Counted from the first letter of the stretch, positions 1-9,450 are shown. The stretch is 50,708 nt of DNA from Ignavibacteria bacterium (GCA_030693705.1 JAUYAB010000088.1:1-50708); one strand, 5' to 3'. Made by a program: numbers and translations. Notes: generated by a model not told the origin, from the sequence alone.

Positions 1-1
1 T

Positions 2-124
2 ACGGAAACTCACATTCAAGATAAACTGACTAAAAAGATATTCATCTTTTCTTCGCCGACAAATGATATAATGAGCAGTTCCCTCGCGGAATTAGCAAAA
101 AACTGGAAACTGCTACCGCACTAA
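2..124 (+). CDS. C-terminal end of an unidentified protein (partial)
   Basis: An open frame enters from the left edge and runs 40 codons to a TAA at 122-124. The translated end reads ...SSSLAELAKNWKLLPH and looks like ordinary coding sequence (mixed polar and hydrophobic residues, no low-complexity run). I do not recognise the family. It is on the opposite strand to the polysaccharide locus and converges on it, so it marks the left outer boundary of that locus. Confidence 0.45.
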   Translation, partial: TETHIQDKLTKKIFIFSSPTNDIMSSSLAELAKNWKLLPH

Positions 125-394
125 ATGTCAAAAGTCAGGATTCTTGCATCCTCTGCGTCTTTGTGTCTTAGCGAGAAATTATCTTTTTATCTTCTTTACC
201 ATTTGTTAACCGATATTTGTTTTCCAACTCCGCATCACGCTAAAGCGTAACGCTCTACAAAAAACACATCATAAATGATGTTGCCGGTTTCCAATCTCCC
301 GAGCGAATTCGAGGGGCTCCTCCCATTTAATAAAGCATGCCCGCCTCTGGAGTGGGGAGGTTGGTTGGGGTTTGCACTACACGACTCACTTACA
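125..394. other. Intergenic region between convergent genes
   Basis: No convincing gene on either strand. It holds short palindromic stretches, such as ACGCTaaAGCGT near 238-249, and one copy of the 24-bp repeat at 295-318. It separates the plus-strand partial gene from the minus-strand polysaccharide locus. Confidence 0.5.
295..318. repeat. 24-bp direct repeat, left copy
   Basis: The segment begins TCTCCCGAGCGAA and ends TCGAGGGGCT. The same 24 bases recur at 38,485-38,508 in the same orientation with a single difference (T308 versus G38498). The two copies lie just outside the two ends of the polysaccharide locus. It may simply be a member of a genome-wide dispersed repeat. Confidence 0.7.
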
Positions 395-396
395 AC

Positions 397-421
397 AAAA
401 AATCCCACTTACGCGGGACTT
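397..421 (-). terminator. Rho-independent terminator closing the polysaccharide locus
   Basis: On the minus strand AAGTCCC (421-415) pairs with GGGATTT (406-400) across an 8-base loop. This gives a 7-bp stem with one G-T wobble, followed by a run of six T. It lies about 75 bases past the stop codon of the last minus-strand gene, in the correct orientation. Confidence 0.65.
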
Positions 422-497
422 ATTTAACTATTCCAACTCCACAATTTAGTCTGATTTAAAATTAAAATATATCAGCGCCAATGAAGCTTACAACAAA

Positions 498-2129
498 TCA
501 GTAAACTCCATAACTTAACCCAACCCCAACATCGACAGAATTTTTCTTATAAACTTCAGTTATTCCACTATCACTCGAATAATTTACAAATCTAAAATAA
601 GTATGTACATTAAGATCATATAGCGGTTGATAATTTATTGTTGCCCCCAAATAATGCCATTTTTGTAATGGTAGATATAAAAAAGGAATATCTTTTGTAT
701 ACTTGAAATCTGTTCCTCTTTGTGCTCCTCCCTTCCGAACTTGTTCATAATATATTTTCGCGTTTAATGCACGAAAAAATTGGTAACTGGCACCCAAATA
801 GAGTTGGTCAGCATTCTGCCCTATCCAATGTCCTAAATCATAAGAAGCATTCTGATATGTTTGTGTCTGAACATAATTGAGGTAAGTCCCTGGCATTATT
901 TTGGTATATTCAAACTCCAACAATAAATTGTCAATGACAGAGCTATAATTGGTTCCTCCTATGGTGTAGCCAAGTTGATCTCTACTGTGATCTCCCTTTA
1001 ATATTCCGGTGAGGGAGAACTCATCGATAAAAAGTGTCGAATAAAAATGGGAGTTCTCAGGATATCTCATACTAAAGTTAAAAAACATCTGCCCGTTGTT
1101 CCCATATCCGTCATTCTTTGTACTTCCATAAAAATTATGGTCAATCCCTTTGTAATACCAAATAAAGGGAATTAAAAAAGGAATTTTTACCGACCCATCA
1201 CTATAAATAATAGAATTACCTAATGAAAAAATGAATCGTTCATCCGGGATAATACTTAAAAAATTCGCTGCTAAATATTTACTCCGTTGCTCCTCTCTGT
1301 AAACGGGATTCCCTTTTTTATCAGTAACTGTTGTTACGTAAAAGGCGCTTGAATCGGGAACATCAGAAGCAAGCCAAGCGTGAATATAATGGAACCTAAG
1401 CCACTTTACAGGCGACATATCAAATTTGATAAATGGAAAGGAAGGTGCTTTAGATGATAGAATTAAATGTCCGTTTCTGCCGGAACCCCAATTAATATAA
1501 TCTTTACCTAATGAAAATGAGCCCCAACTCCAATTATAGGTAAGCATAGCATTTATATCTTCAAAAGAGATCGTTCCGTCTTTTGAGGTTTTATGATTAA
1601 ACCCGGTAAATGGAGAAAATATTTTATCAGCATCTATTGAATCTCCCCCCTCACTGTTATCAGTAAGAGAAAAGCTATAACCGATGTTTTCTCCTATTGA
1701 ACCATAAAAGCCACCAAGCCATCTTGTCTTCAAATTTTTCTTTCCGGCAAACGAATTCTGCTGTAATTGTATTTCAGGAGTGAGAACTACCCGGAACAGA
1801 GTATCAGCATACTCAAATAATCTCCACCTTTTTATTATCCCATCCATTTCATAGGAATAATCATTTTCATACCACTTTAGTTCTTCCTTTTCAACATCTG
1901 AAAGAAATTTAGAAGACCGTTCAATCTCTTTTAGGAGATTTGCAATTTCTTTTCTTGGGATAGGCTTAACAATGTCATAATAATGAATATTGATTTTTTG
2001 TGAAACTCTATCTAAAAAATCATAAACGTTCGATTTTAATGGTGAATAGATTATTTGAGCTCCCATTAATCCACTAATTACAAGAGTCAGAAAAACTATT
2101 TTGTGGAAACTTAGTTTAATCAACTTCAC
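498..2129 (-). CDS. Wzi-like capsule assembly outer-membrane beta-barrel protein
   Basis: Predicted 543-residue exported protein. Residues 1-25 form a signal peptide: basic start, hydrophobic core, small residues before the QIIYSPL segment. The rest is rich in alternating aromatic and polar strands with Tyr/Trp/Asn turns, as in outer-membrane barrels. Length and texture fit the capsule-assembly Wzi family, whose members help attach polysaccharide to the cell surface. It is the last gene of the minus-strand locus and is followed by a terminator. The final residues (GLSYGVY) resemble a terminal beta strand, though the last residue is Tyr rather than Phe. Wza and Wzc homologues are absent, so any export machinery beyond this must lie elsewhere. 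The family call rests on overall resemblance, not one diagnostic motif. Confidence 0.7.
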   Translation of the reverse strand: MKLIKLSFHKIVFLTLVISGLMGAQIIYSPLKSNVYDFLDRVSQKINIHYYDIVKPIPRKEIANLLKEIERSSKFLSDVEKEELKWYENDYSYEMDGIIKRWRLFEYADTLFRVVLTPEIQLQQNSFAGKKNLKTRWLGGFYGSIGENIGYSFSLTDNSEGGDSIDADKIFSPFTGFNHKTSKDGTISFEDINAMLTYNWSWGSFSLGKDYINWGSGRNGHLILSSKAPSFPFIKFDMSPVKWLRFHYIHAWLASDVPDSSAFYVTTVTDKKGNPVYREEQRSKYLAANFLSIIPDERFIFSLGNSIIYSDGSVKIPFLIPFIWYYKGIDHNFYGSTKNDGYGNNGQMFFNFSMRYPENSHFYSTLFIDEFSLTGILKGDHSRDQLGYTIGGTNYSSVIDNLLLEFEYTKIMPGTYLNYVQTQTYQNASYDLGHWIGQNADQLYLGASYQFFRALNAKIYYEQVRKGGAQRGTDFKYTKDIPFLYLPLQKWHYLGATINYQPLYDLNVHTYFRFVNYSSDSGITEVYKKNSVDVGVGLSYGVY

Positions 2130-2187
2130 TTCCTCACAGAATTAATAAAAATTATAGAGAAAGTTCGATTTATATTAAGCATTAATC

Positions 2188-3309
2188 TCATCCCAAATAA
2201 AACTTTTTAATGGTATCAACAACATATTCAATCTCTTGTTCCGTTATTTCAGGAAAGATTGGGAGACTTAGTATTTCGTTCTGTAATCTGGAAGCAACAG
2301 GAAAGTCACTTTCCTTGTGCCCAAGATATTGATACGCATGAAGGTTTGGTAAAGCGATCGGATAATGAATCCCGGTAGCTATTCCGTTTTCCTTCAAGAA
2401 CTTTTGTAACTCATCTCTTTTTTCCGCTTGAATAACATATAAATGCCAGGCAGGCTTTGTTTTTGGATTAACATATGGAGTTATGATTTGCGGAATAGTA
2501 CTAAGTAATTCAGAATATTTTCTTGCAACTTCCCTCCTTCTTTCCGTCCATATATTTATATATTTTAATTTTACATTTAAAATTGCCGCTTGCAGGCCGT
2601 CGAGCCGGCTATTGTATCCTTCAAATTCATGGTTATACTTTGCAATTCTCCCATGATTCGCAAATTTTCTAACTTTTTCAGCTAAGCTGTCACTGTTTGT
2701 GACAACCGCTCCTGCATCTCCGTAAGCGCCAAGATTTTTACCCGGGAAAAAGCTAAATGTTGCTAGATCACCAATAGTGCTGACTTTTTGCCAGTTTCCA
2801 TCCAAATTTTGATACTCAGCCAGATGCGCCTGAGCGCTATCTTCAATAACAAATAAGTTATGATTTTTAGCAATCCTAAGAATTTCTGGCATCTCAGCGG
2901 GCTGACCATAAAGATGAACAGGTATAATAGCCTTAGTTTTAGAAGTTATTTTTTCTTCTATTTTCTTTACATCAATATTGTATGTTTGGTTATCGGTATC
3001 AACAAAAACAACCCTTGCTCCAACAGCAGAAATCGCCTCAGAAGTTGCAATGAAAGAATTGGCGACAGTTATAACCTCGTCCCCAACGCCAATATTCAAT
3101 GATCTTAATGCAATTACAAGCGCATCCGTACCATTGCCTACACCGATACAGTGCTTAATTTTATTTAATTCTGCAAAATCATGTTCAAAGCTTTCAACAT
3201 TTTTACCTTTGATAAAGGCAGCGTTTTCAAGAACGGAAGCTATCGCCTGATCAATTTCCGATTTGATAGATAAATATTGTTTTTTTAAATCAACAAACTC
3301 AACTTTCAT
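2188..3309 (-). CDS. DegT/DnrJ/EryC1-family sugar aminotransferase, WbpE-like
   Basis: PLP-dependent aminotransferase of 373 residues, the usual length. The PLP Lys is Lys191 in SFFPGKNLGAYGDAGA, and the cofactor-ring Asp is Asp157 in VIEDSAQAH. WbpE/WlbF proteins transfer an amino group from glutamate to C3 of UDP-3-keto-GlcNAc-uronic acid. That assignment is supported by the two genes just upstream in the same operon, a WbpD-like acetyltransferase and a WbpB-like dehydrogenase, which overlap or nearly overlap one another. Together they would make UDP-2,3-diacetamido-2,3-dideoxy-D-glucuronic acid, or its precursor before any 2-epimerisation. The start overlaps the acetyltransferase stop by 11 bases. 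Without the neighbours the substrate position could not be told from sequence alone. Confidence 0.85.
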   Translation of the reverse strand: MKVEFVDLKKQYLSIKSEIDQAIASVLENAAFIKGKNVESFEHDFAELNKIKHCIGVGNGTDALVIALRSLNIGVGDEVITVANSFIATSEAISAVGARVVFVDTDNQTYNIDVKKIEEKITSKTKAIIPVHLYGQPAEMPEILRIAKNHNLFVIEDSAQAHLAEYQNLDGNWQKVSTIGDLATFSFFPGKNLGAYGDAGAVVTNSDSLAEKVRKFANHGRIAKYNHEFEGYNSRLDGLQAAILNVKLKYINIWTERRREVARKYSELLSTIPQIITPYVNPKTKPAWHLYVIQAEKRDELQKFLKENGIATGIHYPIALPNLHAYQYLGHKESDFPVASRLQNEILSLPIFPEITEQEIEYVVDTIKKFYLG

Positions 3310-3790
3310 TAGTTACTCCCATATTAGGAAATTCTTTTATTTTTTTTGCCGGATTACCGGCATAAACACCGGAAACATTAATATCTTTTGTGACAACAGA
3401 GCCGGCACCAACAATCACATTTGAACATATTTGAACAGGCAGGATAGTGGCGTTAGTACCGATTGAAACATTACTTCCAATTTTTGTTTTATACCAAAAA
3501 TTTTTATCTCCTCTTGCTGGACCCCCTTTTTGGAACTTGTCATTGATAAACATTGCACCATGCGATATAAAACAATTATCACCGATCTCAACTAATTCAC
3601 ATATAAATGAATGGGATTGGATTTTACAATTATTCCCAATAACAACATTGCTTTGTATTTCAACAAATGGACCTACGAAGCAATTATCGCCAATTTTGCA
3701 GCCATATAAGTTAACAGGATTAACAACTTTTACATTTTCGCCGAATTGTACATCTTTTATCCCGGCATTTATTAGTTTGATTTCATTCAT
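3299..3790 (-). CDS. Hexapeptide-repeat acetyltransferase, WbpD-like
   Basis: A 163-residue protein made of left-handed beta-helix hexapeptide repeats (IGDNCFVGPF, IGNNCKIQSH, IGSNVSIGTN and so on), ending in the usual VVTKDINVSGVYAGNPAKKI cap. WbpD/WlbB enzymes acetylate the 3-amino group of UDP-GlcNAc3NA with acetyl-CoA. The gene starts four bases inside the upstream oxidoreductase (ATGA overlap) and overlaps the downstream aminotransferase by 11 bases, so the three are almost certainly translated together. The size matches the small WbpD subfamily rather than the longer PglD/NeuD type. Confidence 0.85.
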   Translation of the reverse strand: MNEIKLINAGIKDVQFGENVKVVNPVNLYGCKIGDNCFVGPFVEIQSNVVIGNNCKIQSHSFICELVEIGDNCFISHGAMFINDKFQKGGPARGDKNFWYKTKIGSNVSIGTNATILPVQICSNVIVGAGSVVTKDINVSGVYAGNPAKKIKEFPNMGVTNES

Positions 3791-4797
3791 CTAATTTGTC
3801 CAGAATATATTCTATTAATGATCTCAACTGTCTTAAGCCCTTCAAAACCATTCGTTGCAATTATTCCCCCGTTAGTTAACACATCAACAACATTTTCATA
3901 AACTTTATCATGGTTAGACATTGAGCCGAAATACTTTCCATAATTATTCGGTGGATTTCCCTTAGGTAAATCTTTGATCTCGTATCCTTCAATATTTTGA
4001 TATTCAAGTTCGTTTAGATATTCCCCACCGATTTTGACTGTTCCCTTTTCAGCAAATATCGTAATAGAGCCTTCCATATTTTTGTTAAAACTATTTACCG
4101 TATAGTTAACCGTACCTATAACACCATTATAAAATCTTAATATTGCAACTCCGGTATCTTCAAATTCGATTTCATTTTTATGAGCGTAATTATCTAAAAA
4201 AGAATGCGCTTCACTGATATCTCCGATAAGATAAAATAATAAGTCAAGAAAATGGCTGAATTGCGTAAAAAGAGTTCCCCCATCAAGCTTTTTTTTCCCC
4301 TTCCAATCGGAAGAGCTATAGTATTCGTGATTGCGGTTCCAATAGCAATTTAACTGTACACTAAATATTTCCCCTAATCTACCTTCATCAATTATTTTTT
4401 TCACCGCTTCTACCGGCGGGTTAAATCTATTTTGCTTTACAATAAATAATCTCTTATTTGATTTTTCGGCAACATTTATCATCATCCCGGCATCTTGAAC
4501 ATTTATTGCCATTGGTTTTTCACATAACACGTGAAAACCATTCTTCAGACTCTGAATAGTCTGTTCTGCATGTAATCCATTTGGTGTACAAATTGCGATA
4601 ACATCAATCTCTTTTTCTTTTTTCAATAATTCGTCTATAGTTGTATAGACATTCGCATTATACTTGGATCCTAAACTTACTGCTTTAGTACGATCTATAT
4701 CGCATACTGCTTTTAATTTTCCTACATTTGAAATATGTTCTGCATGTCTGTTGCCTATTCTTCCGCAACCAATTACACCGAAGTTAAGTTTTGTCAT
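3787..4797 (-). CDS. Gfo/Idh/MocA-family oxidoreductase, WbpB/WlbA-like
   Basis: NAD-dependent sugar dehydrogenase of 336 residues. The Rossmann motif is GVIGCGRIGNRHA (residues 7-19), followed by the family EKP motif (CEKPMAI). The stretch KQNRFNPPVEAV is characteristic of WlbA/WbpB, which oxidises C3 of UDP-GlcNAc-uronic acid. It is the first step of the three-gene set and feeds the aminotransferase and acetyltransferase downstream. The required UDP-GlcNAc 6-dehydrogenase (WbpA) is not in the window, because the dehydrogenase at 37,064 resembles a UDP-glucose enzyme. It overlaps the upstream phosphoglycosyl transferase by one base. Confidence 0.85.
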   Translation of the reverse strand: MTKLNFGVIGCGRIGNRHAEHISNVGKLKAVCDIDRTKAVSLGSKYNANVYTTIDELLKKEKEIDVIAICTPNGLHAEQTIQSLKNGFHVLCEKPMAINVQDAGMMINVAEKSNKRLFIVKQNRFNPPVEAVKKIIDEGRLGEIFSVQLNCYWNRNHEYYSSSDWKGKKKLDGGTLFTQFSHFLDLLFYLIGDISEAHSFLDNYAHKNEIEFEDTGVAILRFYNGVIGTVNYTVNSFNKNMEGSITIFAEKGTVKIGGEYLNELEYQNIEGYEIKDLPKGNPPNNYGKYFGSMSNHDKVYENVVDVLTNGGIIATNGFEGLKTVEIINRIYSGQIR

Positions 4798-6752
4798 TAT
4801 GCACTTCTAATTTTGTTTGTTAAAATATTGTAAACTGCTTTTGAAAAATATTTAATATCCGTAGTATAAGGATGTTTCTCTTTATCCTTTAAGTAGATCA
4901 TCTCAGAATTAATATATTCCTGGACATCCTGTTTAAGTAATGCAACGTACGGTGGAACGCAGCCGGGTTTTTGTTTCTTCCGCAACTCAAGAAATTCTGA
5001 CGGATATTCTTTTAAGAATCTTTCACTTAGTGGTCTTATCCCAAACAACTTCATCTCACCTTTTACCACATTGATTAATTGGGGGAGTTCATCAAGCCAA
5101 TATTTCCTAAAAAACTTCCCCCAGGTAGTTAGTCTAAAATCATTTGCCGGTTTGCCGTTATCTGCATATCCAAAATTTTTAAGAATAAAGTCCTGCAAAT
5201 ATTCTGAATACGGGTACATCGTTCTAAATTTATAAACAAAAATAAATTTCCCGTTTTTCCCGATCCTTTTCATTTTAAATATTGGGCTGTAAGATGGGTT
5301 TTCATCGGAAGATGGCACTTTTATCTTTTTTGCTATAAAATAACAAAAATCCCCTCTTTCTTTTACTCCAATTACTTCAAACCCGCAATAATAAATCCTG
5401 CCAAGAGTTTCCGCAAGAGAAATTGCTCTATTTTTCCCTTTGGATACTGAAAAGTAAATCTTCTTGATAAAAGGGAGTTTGGGTAAAATCCTGTTCAAAC
5501 AGAAATCTATCAAATAAAAAAAGTTTGCTAAATAAAATGGATACTTTTTTATAAATCTTTTGTATCGAAGCTTTATTGGCTCTACACAACCTATAAAGAC
5601 ACCTCCGTTTTTCAAACGGTGATTTATTTCAATAAAATAATTGTTTATCCTGCGTACATCATTTATTTCATGTAGATTAAAATATAATTCGAGATTTTCA
5701 TCCGGAACAACTTCAATATTAAAAATATCGGCCGATTTAATAACCATACTTTGAAGCGGATCAAAAGAACTTAAATTAATAGATGATTCAATAAATTTGA
5801 AGATATCTTTATCATTTCGAAGATAGGTTCCCTGTAATTTTTCTATTAATGAAGTCCCATAATTTATGTTATTAGAAAAGCTGTGAATCTCTTTGCCGTT
5901 TAATTTACTAACAATTGGGCTGTAAGTGAAATTTTTAAGTTCAGATATCCTGAACATTTTTGTTTTCACATCATCGGTCAAATCCGGTTTCTGCGAAAGG
6001 AACAAAAACGAAAAAACGACTAAAGACCAGAAGGGATATATTGTTAAAATTCTAAGAATCTGGTCGTTAATAACCTGAGAAATTGGTACTAAAAAAATCA
6101 CAAATGAAATTAGGGCAAGAAAAATTATATACGCTTTGATGTGAACCCATACGAATGCCCAATATTTCGATTTCTTTTTTGTTGACTCAAAATGGTTGGT
6201 AAATATTCCCACAATGAACCAAATCACATAAAAAATAAAAAACGATACGATTACTTTTGGTTCATTAATAAGTCTGCTGTTGCTTGTATAAATACCATAC
6301 ACTAATAACCAAAAAATTATGACAAAGTCAATAAAAAAAGCAGACGGTGAAAATTCAAGCCCAAATACTGAATGTTTTTTATGAGAAGGTTTGGAAATAA
6401 TTGCTATCCATATCAACTCTAATAAAAAAGAAAGGAACAATGAACCGGCAACCACAAATCTTGACGGACTGACGAATACATTATACGATAGTAATATTTT
6501 AAATACAATTGAAATCATGCCAAGACTTAAAACAAAAGAGGTAAAATAGGGTTTGGCGATCGAAGAAAAATATTTTGAAGATGATTTCCTATATTTCGCA
6601 GAGATCAAGGAAGTAAAGCCGGCAATTAGAAGGTATAGGTACAGCGTTACAAAATCGTTATGGGATAGGTACAGATTCCCTCTTCTAAAATAATCCATAA
6701 ATAAAAAGGAGACCAGATAAATTAATATATCTACAATAATTTTAGGAACCAT
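4797..6752 (-). CDS. Phosphoglycosyl transferase fused to a membrane domain and a methyltransferase-like segment
   Basis: A 651-residue, three-part protein. Residues 1-255 hold about eight hydrophobic segments. The middle (roughly 290-480) is soluble-looking, and its end (AETLGRIYYCGFEVIGVKERGDFCYFIAKKI) resembles the C-terminal part of class I methyltransferase-fold proteins. The last 170 residues are a bacterial sugar-transferase catalytic domain: KMKRIGKNGKFIFVYKFRTM, then DELPQLINVVKGEMKLFGIRP. It would start glycan assembly by moving a sugar-1-phosphate from a nucleotide sugar to undecaprenyl phosphate at the inner membrane. The catalytic domain lacks the classic re-entrant KRLFDI-type helix directly before it and has the middle domain instead. 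The acceptor role is inferred from family. It is probably the initiating transferase of this locus. Confidence 0.8.
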   Translation of the reverse strand: MVPKIIVDILIYLVSFLFMDYFRRGNLYLSHNDFVTLYLYLLIAGFTSLISAKYRKSSSKYFSSIAKPYFTSFVLSLGMISIVFKILLSYNVFVSPSRFVVAGSLFLSFLLELIWIAIISKPSHKKHSVFGLEFSPSAFFIDFVIIFWLLVYGIYTSNSRLINEPKVIVSFFIFYVIWFIVGIFTNHFESTKKKSKYWAFVWVHIKAYIIFLALISFVIFLVPISQVINDQILRILTIYPFWSLVVFSFLFLSQKPDLTDDVKTKMFRISELKNFTYSPIVSKLNGKEIHSFSNNINYGTSLIEKLQGTYLRNDKDIFKFIESSINLSSFDPLQSMVIKSADIFNIEVVPDENLELYFNLHEINDVRRINNYFIEINHRLKNGGVFIGCVEPIKLRYKRFIKKYPFYLANFFYLIDFCLNRILPKLPFIKKIYFSVSKGKNRAISLAETLGRIYYCGFEVIGVKERGDFCYFIAKKIKVPSSDENPSYSPIFKMKRIGKNGKFIFVYKFRTMYPYSEYLQDFILKNFGYADNGKPANDFRLTTWGKFFRKYWLDELPQLINVVKGEMKLFGIRPLSERFLKEYPSEFLELRKKQKPGCVPPYVALLKQDVQEYINSEMIYLKDKEKHPYTTDIKYFSKAVYNILTNKIRSA

Positions 6753-6763
6753 CTTAATTTAAG

Positions 6764-7585
6764 TTATGCATTATGAAGTGACTCTGATTGTTTAATTATT
6801 ATCCTTTTTGCAATATTCTTAATGAATTGCCACAACCCAATAATTGTCCAGCCTATCATGCTATTAGTCCAATTATGTGGATGAACATTTAGCATTATTT
6901 TTAATGGCGAATTATTAGACTGTATAAATTTAATAAACTCTTTTGATGAATTAATATCAAATTTAAAATCCGAATTAACGCGATCCCTTCTGTTAACTTT
7001 ATTATTATTCCATGCTCTGCTTGCATCTGTTAAGTAAAAAACCTCATTATAATCCACATCAAAATAAGGTTCGCATATTATTTCCAAATCTCGATAATTG
7101 TACTTTTCCCAAATAATCTTGTTATCATATTTGGATCTAGGGCTGCCATGCATACAAACCGTCTTTACATCAAAATTTTCTCGTAACATTTTTAAATTCT
7201 TATAAAAATTTTCGTATGCCAAGTCAACAAGCTTCTGATAATCTTCGTCATTCCTAATTCGTAATTTGTAATTATTAATTACCATGTCCACATCTTCATA
7301 ATGATACCCAATTTCATGTCCTAATTCAGCGATCTTATTCATTATTTCTAAGTTGTAACTTTCAGGAACAATACGAAAATAATAACTTGCTTTTACTCCC
7401 AAAGAATTTTCTAATCTCGCCATAATTAGGGCATTTTTTGGTTTTCTATCTACATCATGTCGAAGTATGACAACTTTATTCTGAGGATTTAGAAGAAAAT
7501 CTAGTACTGTTTGAGTTGTATATTTTTTAACCTTTAAAGCCTGTAATAGCTTCATATATATATTTAAGGTAAAATCCCTTTGCAT
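6764..7585 (-). CDS. Polysaccharide deacetylase-like (NodB-fold) protein
   Basis: 273 residues. The NodB-type metal site is visible: VVILRHDVDRKP (paired Asp), then HEIGYHYEDVD, and late NVHPHNWTN carrying a further conserved His. The CMHGSPRSKYDN block fits the same fold. Enzymes of this superfamily remove N-acetyl groups from sugars. Members in surface-polysaccharide loci are often poorly characterised and some act on lipid-linked intermediates. No signal peptide is seen, so it probably acts in the cytoplasm. It sits 11 bases upstream of the phosphoglycosyl transferase and 18 bases after the WecG-type gene. Confidence 0.7.
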   Translation of the reverse strand: MQRDFTLNIYMKLLQALKVKKYTTQTVLDFLLNPQNKVVILRHDVDRKPKNALIMARLENSLGVKASYYFRIVPESYNLEIMNKIAELGHEIGYHYEDVDMVINNYKLRIRNDEDYQKLVDLAYENFYKNLKMLRENFDVKTVCMHGSPRSKYDNKIIWEKYNYRDLEIICEPYFDVDYNEVFYLTDASRAWNNNKVNRRDRVNSDFKFDINSSKEFIKFIQSNNSPLKIMLNVHPHNWTNSMIGWTIIGLWQFIKNIAKRIIIKQSESLHNA

Positions 7586-7603
7586 CTTAATATTTGTACT
7601 TCA

Positions 7604-8359
7604 TTATGTTCTTTTTAAATACTTTTGTTGAAATATATAATAAAAAATCTTGATATCCTGCAATAAATATCTTTTCCAAAGTCTTCTTGGCTCGTTTAAC
7701 AACCTCCAAAGCCATCCAAAACCATTTCTTTTTATCCATTCCGGAGGCATTTTTGTTATACCTGCCGCAAAAGAGAAAGATGCTCCAAGTTGGATACTCA
7801 AAAAAGCGGGATATTCTTTTTTATGTTTTATAATCCACCTTTCGCCCTGCCCGGCACCTAATCCTATTATTAGTATCTCCGGTTTTTTTGAATTAATATC
7901 TCCTAAAATTTTTTGATTCTCACTATCATCATATTCAAATCCGAATGGGGCATAATATGTACCCACAATATTGATTTTGTGATATTTTTTTTTTAGTTCA
8001 AAGGCAGCTTTCTCCGCAACACCTTGATCGCCTCCTAAGAAATAAAGACTATACCCACACCGAGCAGCTAATTCACAAATTGAAAAAAACAAACTAGACC
8101 CTGAAACTTTTTCTTTTAAAGGTGTATTTAGAAATTTCGATGCCCAAATCAACGGCATGCCATCAGGAATTAAAATATCTGCTTGATTAAGGATTGCAAG
8201 AAAATTAGCATCTCGGTTGGCTTTCACAACAAAGTTTGAATTTGGAGTAAATATCGCAAGGTGTTTACTTTTTTCTCGTAGTGTCTGCTCAATAATTTTT
8301 ATAGTTTCATATAAGTCAATATTGGCTATTCGTAGACCAACAATATTTACATAATTCAA
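7604..8359 (-). CDS. WecG/TagA/CpsF-family glycosyltransferase
   Basis: 251 residues, the usual length. Family landmarks are present: FTPNSNFVVKANRD near the start, then ADILIPDGMPLIWASK with the conserved Asp, GLGAGQGERWI, and the C-terminal NGFGWLWRLLNEPRRLWKRYL. These enzymes add the second sugar (ManNAc, ManNAcA or similar) to an undecaprenyl-diphosphate-linked first sugar at the inner membrane. Its place just upstream of the deacetylase and phosphoglycosyl transferase suits that early role. The donor sugar cannot be read from sequence. Confidence 0.87.
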   Translation of the reverse strand: MNYVNIVGLRIANIDLYETIKIIEQTLREKSKHLAIFTPNSNFVVKANRDANFLAILNQADILIPDGMPLIWASKFLNTPLKEKVSGSSLFFSICELAARCGYSLYFLGGDQGVAEKAAFELKKKYHKINIVGTYYAPFGFEYDDSENQKILGDINSKKPEILIIGLGAGQGERWIIKHKKEYPAFLSIQLGASFSFAAGITKMPPEWIKRNGFGWLWRLLNEPRRLWKRYLLQDIKIFYYIFQQKYLKRT

Positions 8360-8448
8360 ATAGTACCTGTCAATATTTAAATTTTTGTCTAAATCAATAA
8401 ATTAAGAAACTTGAGTTTTCAAAAATACAAATCATTTATTGTTACACA

Positions 8449-9450
8449 CTATAATAGGTTCCCAATCCCTAAATTCTTATTTACTCTGGGACACCATTCA
8501 ACAAAGCTTATTATTTTTTTATTATCCGCAACAAAAACTTTTTGATCACTTACTCGTGCCGGTAACTTATTGTATGCGATTGTAATATTTAATTCATGTT
8601 CAAGGAAAGTAAAAAGTTCTATTAACGAAAGGCTATTATCAATTCCGCCACCAATGTTAAAGGCCTGTCCCATCGTTTTTTCTATATGCTCGAAAGCTTT
8701 GAAGTATAACCTGACTACATCATCAGAATGCAAAACATCTCGAACTTGTTTTCCATTGCCTGAGATTGTAATTGGTGAATCTAGAATTCCTTTTTTAATT
8801 TCTTGAGCTTTTTGTACAAACCAACCAATCCACCCTTGATCATAAGTAGGGTGCTGATTTCCTCCATACATTGAGGAGTGCCTGAAAACAACAGTTTTTA
8901 TTCCGAACATTCTATAATAATCTAACAGATATTGGTCTGCAGCTCCTTTGGAGCAACCATAAGGCGAATGGAAATCTAGTTGAATTTTTTCATCAAATCC
9001 ATCAGGATACTCTTCACAAATAAATCGAGTATCCATCTCCTCATAGGTTAAATACTCGAGATCCCCATAAACTTTATTAGTAGAGGAATACAATATTGCA
9101 GTTCCATGAGAATATTTTCTAACGGATTCGAGAAGATTATGCGTTCCAAGGACATTAACTTCAAAATCCATTCGAGGATCATTAATTGAGGTTGTCATAG
9201 CTACTTGACCGGCAAGATGAAAAATAACGTCGGGTTTCACCTCCTTAATTACATTCTCGACATCGTTGTAATTTCTAATATCCCGATGATAAAATTTGAA
9301 CTCCCCTTTTCCTTTTAACCATAACAAGTTTTTTTCACTCCCAACACGATATAAATTATCAAAAACAAATAATTCTTCATTCCGTTTTAAAACTTCAGCC
9401 GCGAGATTACTCCCAACAAAACCGCATCCTCCAGTAATCAAATATCTCAT
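8449..9450 (-). CDS. rfbE: CDP-paratose 2-epimerase (CDP-tyvelose forming)
   Basis: Extended short-chain dehydrogenase of 333 residues. TGGCGFVGSNLA (residues 6-17) binds NAD. HLAGQVAMTTSI, SSTNKVYGD, HSPYGCSKGAADQY (the YxxxK catalytic pair) and FRHSSMYGG are all close to the Salmonella tyvelose epimerase, which interconverts CDP-paratose and CDP-tyvelose at C2. It ends a run of genes covering every earlier step from glucose-1-phosphate, in order, on the same strand. The end of the upstream reductase overlaps its start by four bases. This is the best evidence that the polymer contains a 3,6-dideoxyhexose, tyvelose or paratose. Confidence 0.9.
   Translation of the reverse strand: MRYLITGGCGFVGSNLAAEVLKRNEELFVFDNLYRVGSEKNLLWLKGKGEFKFYHRDIRNYNDVENVIKEVKPDVIFHLAGQVAMTTSINDPRMDFEVNVLGTHNLLESVRKYSHGTAILYSSTNKVYGDLEYLTYEEMDTRFICEEYPDGFDEKIQLDFHSPYGCSKGAADQYLLDYYRMFGIKTVVFRHSSMYGGNQHPTYDQGWIGWFVQKAQEIKKGILDSPITISGNGKQVRDVLHSDDVVRLYFKAFEHIEKTMGQAFNIGGGIDNSLSLIELFTFLEHELNITIAYNKLPARVSDQKVFVADNKKIISFVEWCPRVNKNLGIGNLL

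Noticed and set aside
2860-3250. Two overlapping plus-strand ORFs inside the WbpE-like gene
   Set aside because: They are antisense to a clear aminotransferase, lack family features, and have compositions expected of a reverse-strand shadow.
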